Assembly: GCA_017436325.1 (NCBI GenBank)
Contig: JAFSDI010000001.1
Span: forward strand, 1 to 52,582
Length of the DNA: 52,582 bases
Reading direction: 5' to 3'
DNA from: Alphaproteobacteria bacterium
Lineage (GTDB): Bacteria > Pseudomonadota > Alphaproteobacteria > Rs-D84
The position numbers were made by a program, and so were the translations under genes. Position 1 is the first letter of the stretch. Every line of letters starts with the position of its first letter. The notes under the pieces are model-generated. The model was not told the DNA's origin, made no database searches, and saw nothing but the letters and a program-made list of their open reading frames with translations. This document shows, piece after piece, positions 24,908 to 34,316 of this stretch.

Positions 24908-24930
24908 AAAAAAAACGCCCAAATGGGCGT
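24908..24930 (-). terminator. Terminator of the outer-membrane barrel gene
   Basis: Minus strand ACGCCC/GGGCGT hairpin (24925-24930 with 24915-24920), then an eight-T run, located six bases past the stop codon. Confidence 0.85.
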
Positions 24931-24936
24931 TTATAC

Positions 24937-25554
24937 TTAGAACATAAATCTAATACCAACATCGGCACCAAAATTATGTAGTCCTGATTCAATATCAACA
25001 TATGTATAGCGTGCTGCAACATCAACAGCAAAACGTTCCATATCAAATGTCATACCCATTGTCGCCATTGCTGAAACACGGGTTTTATCTTCTTTGTTAT
25101 ATGGAACTAAATCGCCTGAACTTTCTGTTGATGTAAACGCAACACCAACACCAAGTCCTGCGAATGGACGAACGATTTCATAAGAACCAAATTCCATATA
25201 ATTATTCCACAACAAGGTCTGCATTTTTGTCTTTACATCAATATTACCTGCTGTTGTTCCAAAATATTCTTGGTCTGACAATTTACCAAAATAAGACCAT
25301 TCAATTTCCGAACGAACGGTATCACAAACTTCCAAACCCATTGCAGCACGACCTTGGAATATAAAATCTGTCAAAGATTCTTTATTGCCATCATACTTAA
25401 AGTTCAGGTTTGTATAACTCATACCGCCTCTTAAGCCAACATACGGGTCCATACCCCACATTTGCCAGCTGCTGCCTTCATCTGGGTGATTAATTCCTGC
25501 GAATGCTGGACACGCCAACAATACAGCCAATGTTGAAACTGCTAACTTTTTCAT
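24937..25554 (-). CDS. Small outer-membrane beta-barrel protein
   Basis: 205 residues with signal peptide MKKLAVSTLAVLLACPAFA, then alternating amphipathic strands typical of an eight-stranded barrel: DPYVGLRGGMSYTN, RAAMGLEVCDTVRSEIEW, IVRPFAGLGVGVAFT, and final strands ending DVGIRFMF with a C-terminal Phe for BAM recognition. It belongs in the broad OmpA-like/Surf_Ag opacity-type barrel group. AAGGAG precedes the ATG. Function is unknown; such barrels are often abundant surface antigens in host-associated Alphaproteobacteria. Confidence 0.82.
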   Translation of the reverse strand: MKKLAVSTLAVLLACPAFAGINHPDEGSSWQMWGMDPYVGLRGGMSYTNLNFKYDGNKESLTDFIFQGRAAMGLEVCDTVRSEIEWSYFGKLSDQEYFGTTAGNIDVKTKMQTLLWNNYMEFGSYEIVRPFAGLGVGVAFTSTESSGDLVPYNKEDKTRVSAMATMGMTFDMERFAVDVAARYTYVDIESGLHNFGADVGIRFMF

Positions 25555-25678
25555 AACATCTCCTTTATTATTTTGTTTTTTATATCAAAGTTTCATGTCA
25601 ACACTATAACTGTAGCAATAAATCGATTAAAATTACATAGGTATGAATCCCTGATGTATACAGCAGGAACAAAGGCAT

Positions 25679-25711
25679 AGAAAAAAAACAACCGTTAAAA
25701 AAACGGCTGTT
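25679..25711 (-). terminator. Terminator after tRNA-Lys
   Basis: Minus strand AACAGCCGTT/AACGGTTGTT (25702-25711 with 25687-25696, one G-U pair), followed by eight T. Confidence 0.9.
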
Positions 25712-25717
25712 ATATTT

Positions 25718-25793
25718 TGGTGGACGCGCAGGGACTCGAACCCTGGACCCACTGATTAAGAGTCAGTTGCTCTACCAACTGAGCTACGCATCC
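25718..25793 (-). tRNA. tRNA-Lys (CTT)
   Basis: 76 bases with encoded CCA. Acceptor GGATGCG/CGCGTCC (one G-U), D arm GCTC/GAGC, anticodon loop CTCTTAA giving CTT, T loop TTCGAGT. All stems pair. It reads AAG codons; a TTT isoacceptor must lie elsewhere. Confidence 0.96.
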
Positions 25794-25823
25794 AAAACTG
25801 CATTTCTTCTATCAGCGGGACTT

Positions 25824-25851
25824 ATTATAAACAAAAATCTATAAAAATCAA
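25824..25851 (-). promoter_or_regulatory. Promoter of tRNA-Lys
   Basis: Minus strand TTGATT (25846-25851), 16 bases, TATAAT (25824-25829). GTCCCGC follows the -10, a GC-rich discriminator of the kind linked to stringent control of stable RNA; relevant because a DksA homologue is in this window (inference). Confidence 0.8.
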
Positions 25852-25876
25852 GTTTTTCTAAAAAACGAATCGCTTT

Positions 25877-27088
25877 TTATTTATCAGAACATAAATTACA
25901 CCTTTGGCGCAATTCTGTATTTTTAATATCATCGATATTTTGCGTTCCTGCCAACCACATAACACGTTCTAAATCTGTTTTTAAATAATCTAACACAGAC
26001 ACAACACCGCGCCAGCCACCTAATGCCAATCCATAAATCACCGGTCGCCCAATTGCGACAACATCTGCCCCCATTGCAATCGCTTTAAAGATATGTTGAC
26101 CACGACGAACACCACTATCAAATATAATTGGCACACGATTATTCACCCGTTTTGCAATATCCCCCAGCACTTCAAATGCCGCAGGCGCACCATCCAATTG
26201 ACGTCCACCATGATTAGAAACCCATATTGCATCTGCACCAGCCATAATTGCAATTTCTGCATCATCTGGATGCTGGATACCTTTGACAATCACGGGCAAA
26301 TCAGTCAATGATTTCACATACATAACATCATATGGTGACAATTCATTTTGTGCAGCCGCAAAGATTGCACCTATACCCTGTCCTTTGGTTTTTCCACTTT
26401 TCTTTGGCACATTTGGCAACGCCAAAGGGAATTTGAAATTATTTCTTGCATCACTTATACGATTACCCCCAATTGGCGCATCAACTGTTAAAATAATAGC
26501 CTGATATCCTAAACTTTCTGCCAGCATTATTAAGTCACGATTTGCAACATCATCTTTAGATAAATACAATTGAAACCATTGCGGTGCGCCATTACCCGCC
26601 TGTGCAATTTCCTCTAGTGTTGAACTTGCATATGTACTAACAGACATAATAGTTCCTGCAGCTGCAGCGCCACGCGCACTGCCAGCCTCGGCTGATATAT
26701 GCGCCAAACCATGTGCCGCAGCAGGTGCAACAATAACAGGCAAAGAAATATTTATTCCCAAAATAGACGTTTTTGTATTTGGCTGATTAACACCAGTCAA
26801 AACGCGCGGATAAATATCAACCATATCAAAGGCCAATTCATTTCGCCGCATCGTACTTTCTGTTTCTGCACCACCACGAATATAGTCAAATCCACCTGCT
26901 GGGATAATTTCTTTTGCCTGATTTTCTAAATCATCTATATCATATATAACAATTTTTTCATCACGATACGATGCCTTATAATCAGAACTATTTTCTGTGG
27001 CATCTGAAATATTAATAAATCGCACAACCAACCAAACCACAAACAACACAAGCAATATAGCACATAAAACTAAAATTATTTTTTTCAT
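25877..27088 (-). CDS. Membrane-anchored FMN 2-hydroxy-acid oxidase, lactate-oxidase-like
   Basis: 403 residues from the ATG at 27088 (AAGGG upstream; an ATG ten codons earlier lacks one). A single N-terminal membrane segment (IILVLCAILLVLFVVWLVV) anchors a TIM-barrel enzyme. Family motifs: GGFDYIRGGAETESTMRRN, SLPVIVAPAAAHGLAH, STYASSTLEEIA, APQWFQLYLSKDD, and the catalytic HGGRQLDG (His as base, Arg for the carboxylate). PAAAHGLAH and NGAPQWFQLY resemble the lactate oxidases of Firmicutes rather than LldD. The likely reaction is oxidation of L-lactate or a related 2-hydroxy acid with O2 or a quinone, on the outer face of the inner membrane if the anchor is as predicted. The orientation and acceptor are inferred. 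Confidence 0.85.
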   Translation of the reverse strand: MKKIILVLCAILLVLFVVWLVVRFINISDATENSSDYKASYRDEKIVIYDIDDLENQAKEIIPAGGFDYIRGGAETESTMRRNELAFDMVDIYPRVLTGVNQPNTKTSILGINISLPVIVAPAAAHGLAHISAEAGSARGAAAAGTIMSVSTYASSTLEEIAQAGNGAPQWFQLYLSKDDVANRDLIMLAESLGYQAIILTVDAPIGGNRISDARNNFKFPLALPNVPKKSGKTKGQGIGAIFAAAQNELSPYDVMYVKSLTDLPVIVKGIQHPDDAEIAIMAGADAIWVSNHGGRQLDGAPAAFEVLGDIAKRVNNRVPIIFDSGVRRGQHIFKAIAMGADVVAIGRPVIYGLALGGWRGVVSVLDYLKTDLERVMWLAGTQNIDDIKNTELRQRCNLCSDK

Positions 27089-27151
27089 ATTTTTCCCTTT
27101 TTTTATCCAGTTTAACATACGGGTTTAAAAAAAATAATTTGACAATATTCA

Positions 27152-27178
27152 TAAAAAAAAGCGCCAACAACAGGCGCT
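27152..27178 (-). terminator. Terminator of the suf-fts-tat operon
   Basis: Minus strand AGCGCC/GGCGCT hairpin (27173-27178 with 27160-27165) with a long T-run, five bases after the stop at 27183. Confidence 0.9.
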
Positions 27179-27182
27179 ATAT

Positions 27183-28301
27183 TTATTTTTTCATATAACT
27201 CGTTGGGTCATAAGCCTTGGTACCCTTACGTATTTCAAAGTGCAATTGTGGACTATCAACCTTCCCTGTTTCACCAACTGTTCCTATCTTTTGTCCAACA
27301 GAAACCTTTGTCCCGCGTTTTACATTCATTGAATCCATATGTGCATAGACCGTCATCCAACCTGCATCATGCTGAATAATAATCAGATTTCCCATACCCT
27401 TTATTTCATTCCCAGCATATGCAACAACGCCATTTTCTGCCGCATTTACAGTTGTCCCTTTTGACGCAGCTATATTAATTCCATCATTAAACAACCCATT
27501 ATTTTTTGCCCCATACGCAGACAATATTCTACCCTGAACTGGCCACGAAAACTTAGATGACGAGCGCGCATTAATCTTAGGTAATTTTTTTACCGGTTCT
27601 GCGACAGTCTTTTTTTCCACCTTTACAGATTCTTTTGTTTCTTCTGACACAGTTGCAAGTTTATCATTACCATACATTTGTGTTTTTTCCTTAACCTGCA
27701 CATCCTGTACGATTGGCGCATCTGCTAAATTTGGCACACGCAAAACCTGACCAACACTTAATTCGAATGGCGGTTTTAAATTATTCATAACAGCCAAATC
27801 ATTAACAGGGACCGAATACCTACGTGACAAAGAATACAATGTATCCCCAGATTCAACAACAACGCTTTTTAAATCCACACGTGTTTCAGTTTTTGCACCA
27901 ACAATTGGTTTTTTTACAACCAAAACATCTTCTGTTTCATCTTTTGGCAACGCACCATACATTGATGCCCCATCTACTTGTTTATCGTCAACAAATATTT
28001 CAGCACCAGAATCTAATTCATCTTGAATCTGTGGTGGCAAGATATAATCATCCACAGACGCATACAAAACATAATCTTGATTTTGCGGTGTACCATACAA
28101 ATCAGGCGCAGCATATACACCATAATCAGTTGCTGCAGAATTATAAATTTCTGGATGAGTATTTGGATCTGCCAACAATGCCGGATAGCGTGCAGAAATA
28201 AATTCGCCAACTGTATCAGGGAATGCAATAATTTTTGGTCTTAAATCACACGCAGTCTGCGTCAACAAGACCCCCATTAAAATCCACAAGACTTTTTTCA
28301 T
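27183..28301 (-). CDS. NlpD-like LysM and degenerate M23 protein
   Basis: 372 residues. A signal ending in TQTAC suggests a lipoprotein (the -3 residue is unusual). An acidic region is followed by a LysM domain (VVESGDTLYSLSRRYSVPVNDLAVMN, split here as VVESGDTLYSLSRRYS then VPVNDLAVMNNL; about 146-190) and a C-terminal LytM/M23 domain. The zinc ligands are lost: the HxxxD site reads NDGIN and the HxH site reads QLHF. Such inactive domains (NlpD, EnvC) activate cell-wall amidases during division rather than cutting peptidoglycan themselves. Co-transcription with ftsI supports a division role. Last gene of the long operon. Confidence 0.88.
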   Translation of the reverse strand: MKKVLWILMGVLLTQTACDLRPKIIAFPDTVGEFISARYPALLADPNTHPEIYNSAATDYGVYAAPDLYGTPQNQDYVLYASVDDYILPPQIQDELDSGAEIFVDDKQVDGASMYGALPKDETEDVLVVKKPIVGAKTETRVDLKSVVVESGDTLYSLSRRYSVPVNDLAVMNNLKPPFELSVGQVLRVPNLADAPIVQDVQVKEKTQMYGNDKLATVSEETKESVKVEKKTVAEPVKKLPKINARSSSKFSWPVQGRILSAYGAKNNGLFNDGINIAASKGTTVNAAENGVVAYAGNEIKGMGNLIIIQHDAGWMTVYAHMDSMNVKRGTKVSVGQKIGTVGETGKVDSPQLHFEIRKGTKAYDPTSYMKK

Positions 28302-28322
28302 AATACATATTATATCATAAAA

Positions 28323-29030
28323 TTAATCTTTTCGCATAAACAAAATACTAACTTCATACAGTAACCACAATGGCACAGCCAACAAAACCTGTGAAACAAT
28401 ATCTGGCGGCGTCAAAATTGCAGCGACAATAACAATTAAAATTATGGTATACCTGCGCATTTTCAAGACCGATTGACGTTTCAACACCCCGATTCTATTT
28501 AACAACACCAACAATAAAGGCAACTGAAACGCAACCCCAAAGACTTTTAATAAACCAATTGCAAATCGCAAATAATCACGCGCCACAGGCAACAAAACAC
28601 TTGGCACTGTATCGGTTTGATTTAAATCGATAAAAAATTTAAATGCGATTGGAAACAAAAAATAAAATGCAAATGCTGCCCCCATCAAAAACAATATTGG
28701 CGACAAGATTAAAATTGGCCAAATCAATTTTTTTTCATTTTTCTTTAATCCTGGGGCAACAAATGCCCACAAATGCCACAACGCAACAGGCAAAACAATC
28801 AACAATGCAAACAACGACGCCAACGAAAAACGAATCATCAAACCATCTGCCAAACCTGTATACAACAATTCACCATCTGGCCAGATATTTAACAAAGGCT
28901 GCGTTAAAAACAATTGCAACATTGGGGCCACATACCAACCAACAGCCAGCGCACCCAAAAAAAACACAGCAATCCACAAAATTCTGCGCCGCAATTCAGA
29001 AAAATGCTGTGACAAAGTCATTTTTTTCAT
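28323..29030 (-). CDS. tatC: Sec-independent translocase subunit TatC
   Basis: Recognises twin-arginine signal peptides and forms the core of the Tat translocase. 235 residues with six membrane segments; the N-terminal SQHFSELRRRILW and the LPFL-like core (VALWHLWAFVAPGLKKNEKK, which contains the conserved FxxPGLxxxE element) match the family. Its ATG overlaps the tatB stop by four bases (ATGA). No tatA is adjacent; TatB may serve both roles, or tatA lies elsewhere. Confidence 0.96.
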   Translation of the reverse strand: MKKMTLSQHFSELRRRILWIAVFFLGALAVGWYVAPMLQLFLTQPLLNIWPDGELLYTGLADGLMIRFSLASLFALLIVLPVALWHLWAFVAPGLKKNEKKLIWPILILSPILFLMGAAFAFYFLFPIAFKFFIDLNQTDTVPSVLLPVARDYLRFAIGLLKVFGVAFQLPLLLVLLNRIGVLKRQSVLKMRRYTIILIVIVAAILTPPDIVSQVLLAVPLWLLYEVSILFMRKD

Positions 29031-29323
29031 TTCTCGATTCCTTTACGGCTAATTTTTTTAGATTTTTTATTTACTTTTTTTACCACAGAAAATGTATCCA
29101 GCATTTCATCAGTTGTTGTTTTTATCAAATCATCAATCGGCTTTTCCAGTTCTATTTGATTTTTTATATTTTCGGTAGCATCCGTAATCTTCCATATAAA
29201 ATCACGCACAAACCTTACTGCCCGTGCCAAGAATTTTGCAACATCTGGCCAATTACGTGCCGGTATAACCAGCACCGCAACCAACAAAACAACAAAAAAT
29301 TCCGCCCAACTAATTCCGAACAT
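29027..29323 (-). CDS. tatB: Twin-arginine translocase TatB (TatA/B family)
   Basis: 98 residues: an N-terminal membrane helix (MFGISWAEFFVVLLVAVLVI) with the conserved Glu at position 8, a hinge, an amphipathic helix (DVAKFLARAVRFVRDFIWKI) and a basic tail. MFGISWAE is TatB-like. Translationally coupled to tatC by a four-base overlap. Confidence 0.9.
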   Translation of the reverse strand: MFGISWAEFFVVLLVAVLVIPARNWPDVAKFLARAVRFVRDFIWKITDATENIKNQIELEKPIDDLIKTTTDEMLDTFSVVKKVNKKSKKISRKGIEK

Positions 29324-29328
29324 AATTT

Positions 29329-29940
29329 TTAATCATAATAATCATCACCACCACTGGTATTAATAGTCTTGTGTCTTTGAATTTGAAAATAATCCTTGGC
29401 AAAATTTGTTTTTTTCACTAAATCATCAAATTCAACATCTGTTACAGCACCTGTTGCATCAACCACAGTCCACGAATTCAACATAATCGGTTTTTTATCA
29501 AAAACGACATTCATATATCCCAAACCTTCTTGTCCCTTGATATTCATTTTCAATGCGAAAGTATTTTTATAATCAGTCGTTTCAATCACATTAATATCTG
29601 CACTTTTCAGATTAATATTTTTTCTAACCAAGATACCCGCTGGTGTACTGGTTAATGGAACAGTTGTAATTTGGTCCAAGGACTTATCAAAAAAATACAA
29701 ATCTGTTCCATCTGCAATTAATTGAACCGGCATATTATCATAATCCAACCTGACGCGTCCTGGGCGCATCATTGAAAAAGTTCCCTGCTCTTTACGACCG
29801 TTTGCAGTTTGAACAAATTGCCCTGACAGACCAGTTATAGAATTCAAATATTTTTCTGCTTCATTAACCAAAGTCTCATCAATTGCCGCATACGCATTTA
29901 TTGAGAACAAAACAGCTATCAGACACAAGATTTTTTTCAT
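29329..29940 (-). CDS. lolA: Outer-membrane lipoprotein carrier LolA
   Basis: Carries lipoproteins across the periplasm from LolCDE to the outer membrane. 203 residues: signal peptide MKKILCLIAVLFSINAYA, then the family strands GLSGQFVQT, QGTFSMMRPGRVRLDY, LYFFDKSLDQITTVPL and a C-terminal SWTVVDATGAVTDVEFDDL. Length is normal. Several lipoproteins in the window (7674, 23749, 27183) would be clients. Confidence 0.93.
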   Translation of the reverse strand: MKKILCLIAVLFSINAYAAIDETLVNEAEKYLNSITGLSGQFVQTANGRKEQGTFSMMRPGRVRLDYDNMPVQLIADGTDLYFFDKSLDQITTVPLTSTPAGILVRKNINLKSADINVIETTDYKNTFALKMNIKGQEGLGYMNVVFDKKPIMLNSWTVVDATGAVTDVEFDDLVKKTNFAKDYFQIQRHKTINTSGGDDYYD

Positions 29941-29942
29941 AA

Positions 29943-30893
29943 TTATTCCTTTCTAAATAATTCCAACACGCGCTTTTTAACATTTTCCAAGGTATCGCGC
30001 ACAACCGCCCCTGCTGCACGTTCGTGTCCACCACCCCCCAAAGCCTCTGCGATATGATTTATCGGGTTTTTACGACTACGAATAGACAAACCGACCTGTT
30101 CTTCTTTCTGTTCTTTTAACAAGACAATAAATTCCACACCTTTAATTTGCCCTAACAAATTTAATGCAATCTCACCACGTCCATCAAGATACTTATAATC
30201 CTTTTTATAAACGGTGGCTACAACCAAACGTCCATTATAAAAGAATTCTGCCTCTGCTGCTGTTCTTGACTCTAATTGCACAGCCTTGCGTGGTTTATTA
30301 TTCATCAATTCAATCAAATTACGAATATTTATACCAACATCCACCAACGCTGCCATTACACTAAATGCACGACTATCGCGTACAAATTTAAAGTTTCCTG
30401 TATCTGTCAAAATTGCCAACGCCAATAAATTAGCAGTCTGCAAATCAACCTCTAAATTACCAGCCTTTATAATCTGATACACAATAACTGCAGTTGCCGC
30501 AGCGGTTTCATCATCCAGACACAAATCACCAATTGGATTATCATTTTTATGATGATCAATCTCTATAACAAACTTTGCAGATTCAACCGCAGCCATTGGC
30601 CCACCAATATGCACTGGATTTCCATAATCCATAACAATCGCTAAATCAAACGGCTCTATCAACTCAACCCGCTCATAATAACGCAACCGCTTACGCAACG
30701 GGACATTATCCAATGCATCCGGAATATTACCATCATACAAACACACAGGACTAATTCCAAAATTTGTTTCTATCAAATGTGCCATCGCCAACACACTGCA
30801 CATAGAATCACCATCTGGATTTTTATGTCCTGCGATTACAATAGACTTTGCACCTTTTACTTTTTCGAAAAACTCAAAAATTTTTTGTTCCAT
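29943..30893 (-). CDS. DHH/DHHA1 phosphoesterase, NrnA-like
   Basis: 316 residues. Motifs in order: HKNPDGDS (about 22-29), an Asp-containing strand (LAIVMDYG), the DHH motif EIDHHKND, a second DHH-domain Asp (ILTDTGNF), and the DHHA1 GGGHERAAGA near the C-terminus. NrnA-type enzymes degrade short oligoribonucleotides and dephosphorylate pAp. It lies 16 bases after recJ, another DHH enzyme, so two related nucleases are made together. c-di-AMP hydrolysis is an alternative for this family. Confidence 0.9.
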   Translation of the reverse strand: MEQKIFEFFEKVKGAKSIVIAGHKNPDGDSMCSVLAMAHLIETNFGISPVCLYDGNIPDALDNVPLRKRLRYYERVELIEPFDLAIVMDYGNPVHIGGPMAAVESAKFVIEIDHHKNDNPIGDLCLDDETAAATAVIVYQIIKAGNLEVDLQTANLLALAILTDTGNFKFVRDSRAFSVMAALVDVGINIRNLIELMNNKPRKAVQLESRTAAEAEFFYNGRLVVATVYKKDYKYLDGRGEIALNLLGQIKGVEFIVLLKEQKEEQVGLSIRSRKNPINHIAEALGGGGHERAAGAVVRDTLENVKKRVLELFRKE

Positions 30894-30909
30894 TTAATAA
30901 CACTTTCAT

Positions 30910-32640
30910 TTAAACGGCAATATCTTCTAAAAAGAATTGCGCATTAACCCGTCCATTATATTCATTTTCCTTTAAATGCCCCAGCATCATTATTTTAGTG
31001 TTTGTATTTTCATCGTCCAGTAAAAAATTACCAACCGCAGTACCAACCAAATTGAAACCAACAAAAGGCAATTGATTACCTGCACTGGTCATAACAGCGC
31101 CACGCAAGTGTGCCCCATTTCCCATAATTGTTGCCCCACGCAAAACCGCTCCATGCAAGACCAACATTGGCTCTGGATTACCTTGTCCAAACGGTTCAAT
31201 TCCCATCAGTTTTTTTACCAACCGCATTGTCGCCCCCCCTGCATCCAATTCTGCATCAACCAAGACTTCTGGTGCGGGCATTTCGCCATTTAATTGTTGT
31301 TTTACTGCATTTTCTAAGAATTCGCAAAACGCCTGTTCATTTTCAGCTTGCAATGAAAATCCTGCCGCAGCCGCATGCCCACCACCTTCACTAATCACAC
31401 CTGCAGCCAAGGCATCGTGAATAATCTTTCCTAAATCAACACCTGCAATAGAACGTCCCGACCCATTAATCATCCCATCAGTTCTGGTTGCAACACATGA
31501 CGGCAAATTATATTTATCTTTTAAACGTCCTGCGATAATACCCATCACACCACCGTGCCAATTATCACCACAAACAAACAAACTGCACTTTCCAGATGCA
31601 CAACAATTATCCGCCATATCAATTGCACGCAACATTATCGAATTTTGAATATCGATTCGTTCCTGATTCATTTCGTGCAATTTATTAGCTAAATCATACG
31701 CAATCAACGGATTATCCGTCAGCAACAATTCCAGCGCAGGCCCCGCAGAATCCAAACGTCCTGCTGCATTCAATCGCGGCCCCAGCGCAAATCCAACCGC
31801 ATAAACAGAAACCTTTTTTATACCTGCAACCTGCATTAACACGCGCAGTCCCAAATTCTGTTGTAAATTCAAAACTTTTAATCCCGTCGTTACAAAGGCG
31901 CGATTCAACCCAATTAATGGCATAGTATCACAAATAGTTCCCAACGCGACCAAATCCATAAAACCCATTAATTCGGAATTATCAATACCAAAACCACGTG
32001 CCTTCATTTCACGGTTCAATGCAACCAAAGTCAAAAACGCAACACCAACACCAGCCAAATAATTCAATCCAGACGTATCATCTAAACGCTTTGGATTTAC
32101 CACGGCATCTGCATCAGGCAATTGATTATCAGGCGAATGATGATCTGTGACAACGACATTCATTCCCAGACTTTTTGCGAATGCTATTTCATTATTTCCA
32201 CTGATACCACAATCAACAGTTATCATTAATTTAACACCTGTATTTGCGATATCCTGTACAGCATCGTTATTCAATCCATAACCTTCGCCTTCACGTGTTG
32301 GCAAGTGCCATATAACATCTGCCCCCAGCAATTTCAGATACTTTATCATAATTGCAGTTGATGTAATACCATCAACATCATAATCACCATAGATTGCAAT
32401 TTTCTGATTATTTTCAAGCGCATCTGCAATAATATTAACAGCCTTGCACATATCCTGCAGCACGAACGGATCAGGCATATACTCTTTAATACTTGGATTC
32501 AAGAACATTGTTATATCATCGTCAGATTTTATTCCACGACGCATCAATATTTTTTTGACCAAGTCAGTATCATCATCAAAATTATCATCTGCCACCACCC
32601 ATGTTTTTCCCAACATGGATTTTTCTACTATCTTTCTCAA
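30910..32640 (-). CDS. recJ: Single-stranded-DNA exonuclease RecJ
   Basis: 5'-3' ssDNA exonuclease used in recombination and repair. 576 residues: YGDYDVDGITSTA, VDCGISG and VVTDHHSPD in the DHH domain, then the DHHA1 domain (SEGGGHAAAAGFSL) and a C-terminal OB fold (MMLGHLKENEYNGRVNAQFF). The start is uncertain: TTG 32640 (AGAGAAG upstream) or ATG 32616 (before LGKTWVV, closer to the usual RecJ N-terminus). It lies 42 bases after ftsI. Confidence 0.94.
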   Translation of the reverse strand: MRKIVEKSMLGKTWVVADDNFDDDTDLVKKILMRRGIKSDDDITMFLNPSIKEYMPDPFVLQDMCKAVNIIADALENNQKIAIYGDYDVDGITSTAIMIKYLKLLGADVIWHLPTREGEGYGLNNDAVQDIANTGVKLMITVDCGISGNNEIAFAKSLGMNVVVTDHHSPDNQLPDADAVVNPKRLDDTSGLNYLAGVGVAFLTLVALNREMKARGFGIDNSELMGFMDLVALGTICDTMPLIGLNRAFVTTGLKVLNLQQNLGLRVLMQVAGIKKVSVYAVGFALGPRLNAAGRLDSAGPALELLLTDNPLIAYDLANKLHEMNQERIDIQNSIMLRAIDMADNCCASGKCSLFVCGDNWHGGVMGIIAGRLKDKYNLPSCVATRTDGMINGSGRSIAGVDLGKIIHDALAAGVISEGGGHAAAAGFSLQAENEQAFCEFLENAVKQQLNGEMPAPEVLVDAELDAGGATMRLVKKLMGIEPFGQGNPEPMLVLHGAVLRGATIMGNGAHLRGAVMTSAGNQLPFVGFNLVGTAVGNFLLDDENTNTKIMMLGHLKENEYNGRVNAQFFLEDIAV

Positions 32641-32681
32641 CGTCTTCTCTTTTTTATTATCAAAGACATTATAATCGAAAA

Positions 32682-34316
32682 TTATTCAAATAGCAACGGC
32701 AGGATATTATCAAGAATTTTTCCCGTAACCGGTACTGCATTCCATGCTGCTGTACGCAGTCCCCAAGACTCTTTTGTTCCATGTGGTTCATCCAACACCA
32801 CCAATATAGTATATTGTGGCGCATCAACTGGAAAGACCCCTGCAAATGCGGTCACATTTCTTTTTCTATCAATTTTTCCATTTGGTCCATACTTTTCAGC
32901 AGTTGCTGTTTTTCCACCAATTTTAATACCTGCGACACGCGCCTGTTTTGCAGTTGTTTCTTCTGCGACCCGAAACATAACATCACGCAATTTTGCAGAA
33001 ATATCATCTGCCAAGACCTCTTTACCATGCACCGCACCAACACCACGTTTCTGAAAAGTTGGTTGAATATAAAATCCACCATTTGTCACCGCATTAACAG
33101 CCAACAACAAATGCATTGGTGTCACAGAAATTCCATGTCCAAACGAAACAGTTGCACGTTCCACTGGCCCCCATTTTCTTGGCATTAACGTACGCTCTGT
33201 ACGTCCGAATTCCAGTTCCAATGGTCTATCCATATGTAATCTTTCAAAAAAAGCCTGTTGTGTACCATCTGGCAAATCCAGCGCGATTTGTGCACTTCCG
33301 ACATTACAAGAATACATCATAATTTCTTCAACCCCCAGATTTGGGCGTGGTGGTTTAAAACTTCTAACATCAGATATTTTTGCCGCAGGCCTTCCAAACT
33401 TATCTTGAATAACAAAAGGCTCTTTAACATAATATTCTTTATCGATATTATTTTCCATTGCCATTGCTGTATTAAATATTTTGAATATAGATCCTAATTC
33501 ATAAACATTTCGCATTGGTTTAAAAGTTCTATTTGCCACAGGATCGATTCCCAAATTTTCTGGGTCAAAATCAGGCAACGAAACCATTGCTATAATTTCC
33601 CCAGTACGCGAATTCATTAACATACCCATCGCAGCCTTAGTCTGATATTTTTGCATTGCGAACGACAATTGTTCATAAAACGCGGACTGGATTCGTGAAT
33701 CCAACGACAAACGTAACGGGTCTTTATTTTCCATCAAATAATCATCAAAGACACTTTCTGCGCCTTGGATACCATGACCTGTTTGATTAACATACCCCAC
33801 CACATGTGAAAACATTCTGCGTTTTGGATATTTTCGCGTCTGTACTGGGTCAATTTCCAATCCTGACAATCGTGCATCTTTTATTATTTTTCTTTGTTTT
33901 TCAGTTGCAAATTTCTTCAACATCACAAATTTTTGTGATGAATTAACCAAACTTGTTGCCTCTGCCAAGGAATATTCATAAGGCAATGCTTGATGTATTG
34001 TACGTGCAATTTCTTCTCTATCCTCGTCACGCATAAATTTTTTTACCAGTTGAATATGCCCAGACTCCACATTTTTTGCCAAAATTTCACCATTTCTATC
34101 AACAATATCGGCCCGCATTACATTCCATTCTTTAAATCCCGCGCCACGCCGTGCGGCATCAGACCCCTGAATTCCCAGTTGCAATGTACGCAAACCGAAC
34201 ACAACAAAAGCAACAAAAAAAACGGCATATACGATACGTAAACGACCTGCGGCCGACCTGTCTGCGCGCCCGCCATAAAAGCCGTGTTTAAAAATATCCT
34301 TACCAACTTCGAACAT
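32682..34316 (-). CDS. ftsI: Peptidoglycan transpeptidase FtsI (PBP3)
   Basis: Septal transpeptidase. 544 residues from the ATG at 34316, whose A overlaps the last base of the ftsL stop (TGATG); the TTG one codon earlier is not used. One N-terminal membrane segment (LRIVYAVFFVAFVVFGLRTL), the dimerisation domain with RADIVDRNGEILAKN and RKYPKRRMFSHVVGYV, then the transpeptidase domain: active Ser in ELGSIFK, SCN as the second motif, and GGKTATAEK where KTGTA is expected. The Gly of KTG is therefore Ala. All other features are normal. Confidence 0.95.
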   Translation of the reverse strand: MFEVGKDIFKHGFYGGRADRSAAGRLRIVYAVFFVAFVVFGLRTLQLGIQGSDAARRGAGFKEWNVMRADIVDRNGEILAKNVESGHIQLVKKFMRDEDREEIARTIHQALPYEYSLAEATSLVNSSQKFVMLKKFATEKQRKIIKDARLSGLEIDPVQTRKYPKRRMFSHVVGYVNQTGHGIQGAESVFDDYLMENKDPLRLSLDSRIQSAFYEQLSFAMQKYQTKAAMGMLMNSRTGEIIAMVSLPDFDPENLGIDPVANRTFKPMRNVYELGSIFKIFNTAMAMENNIDKEYYVKEPFVIQDKFGRPAAKISDVRSFKPPRPNLGVEEIMMYSCNVGSAQIALDLPDGTQQAFFERLHMDRPLELEFGRTERTLMPRKWGPVERATVSFGHGISVTPMHLLLAVNAVTNGGFYIQPTFQKRGVGAVHGKEVLADDISAKLRDVMFRVAEETTAKQARVAGIKIGGKTATAEKYGPNGKIDRKRNVTAFAGVFPVDAPQYTILVVLDEPHGTKESWGLRTAAWNAVPVTGKILDNILPLLFE

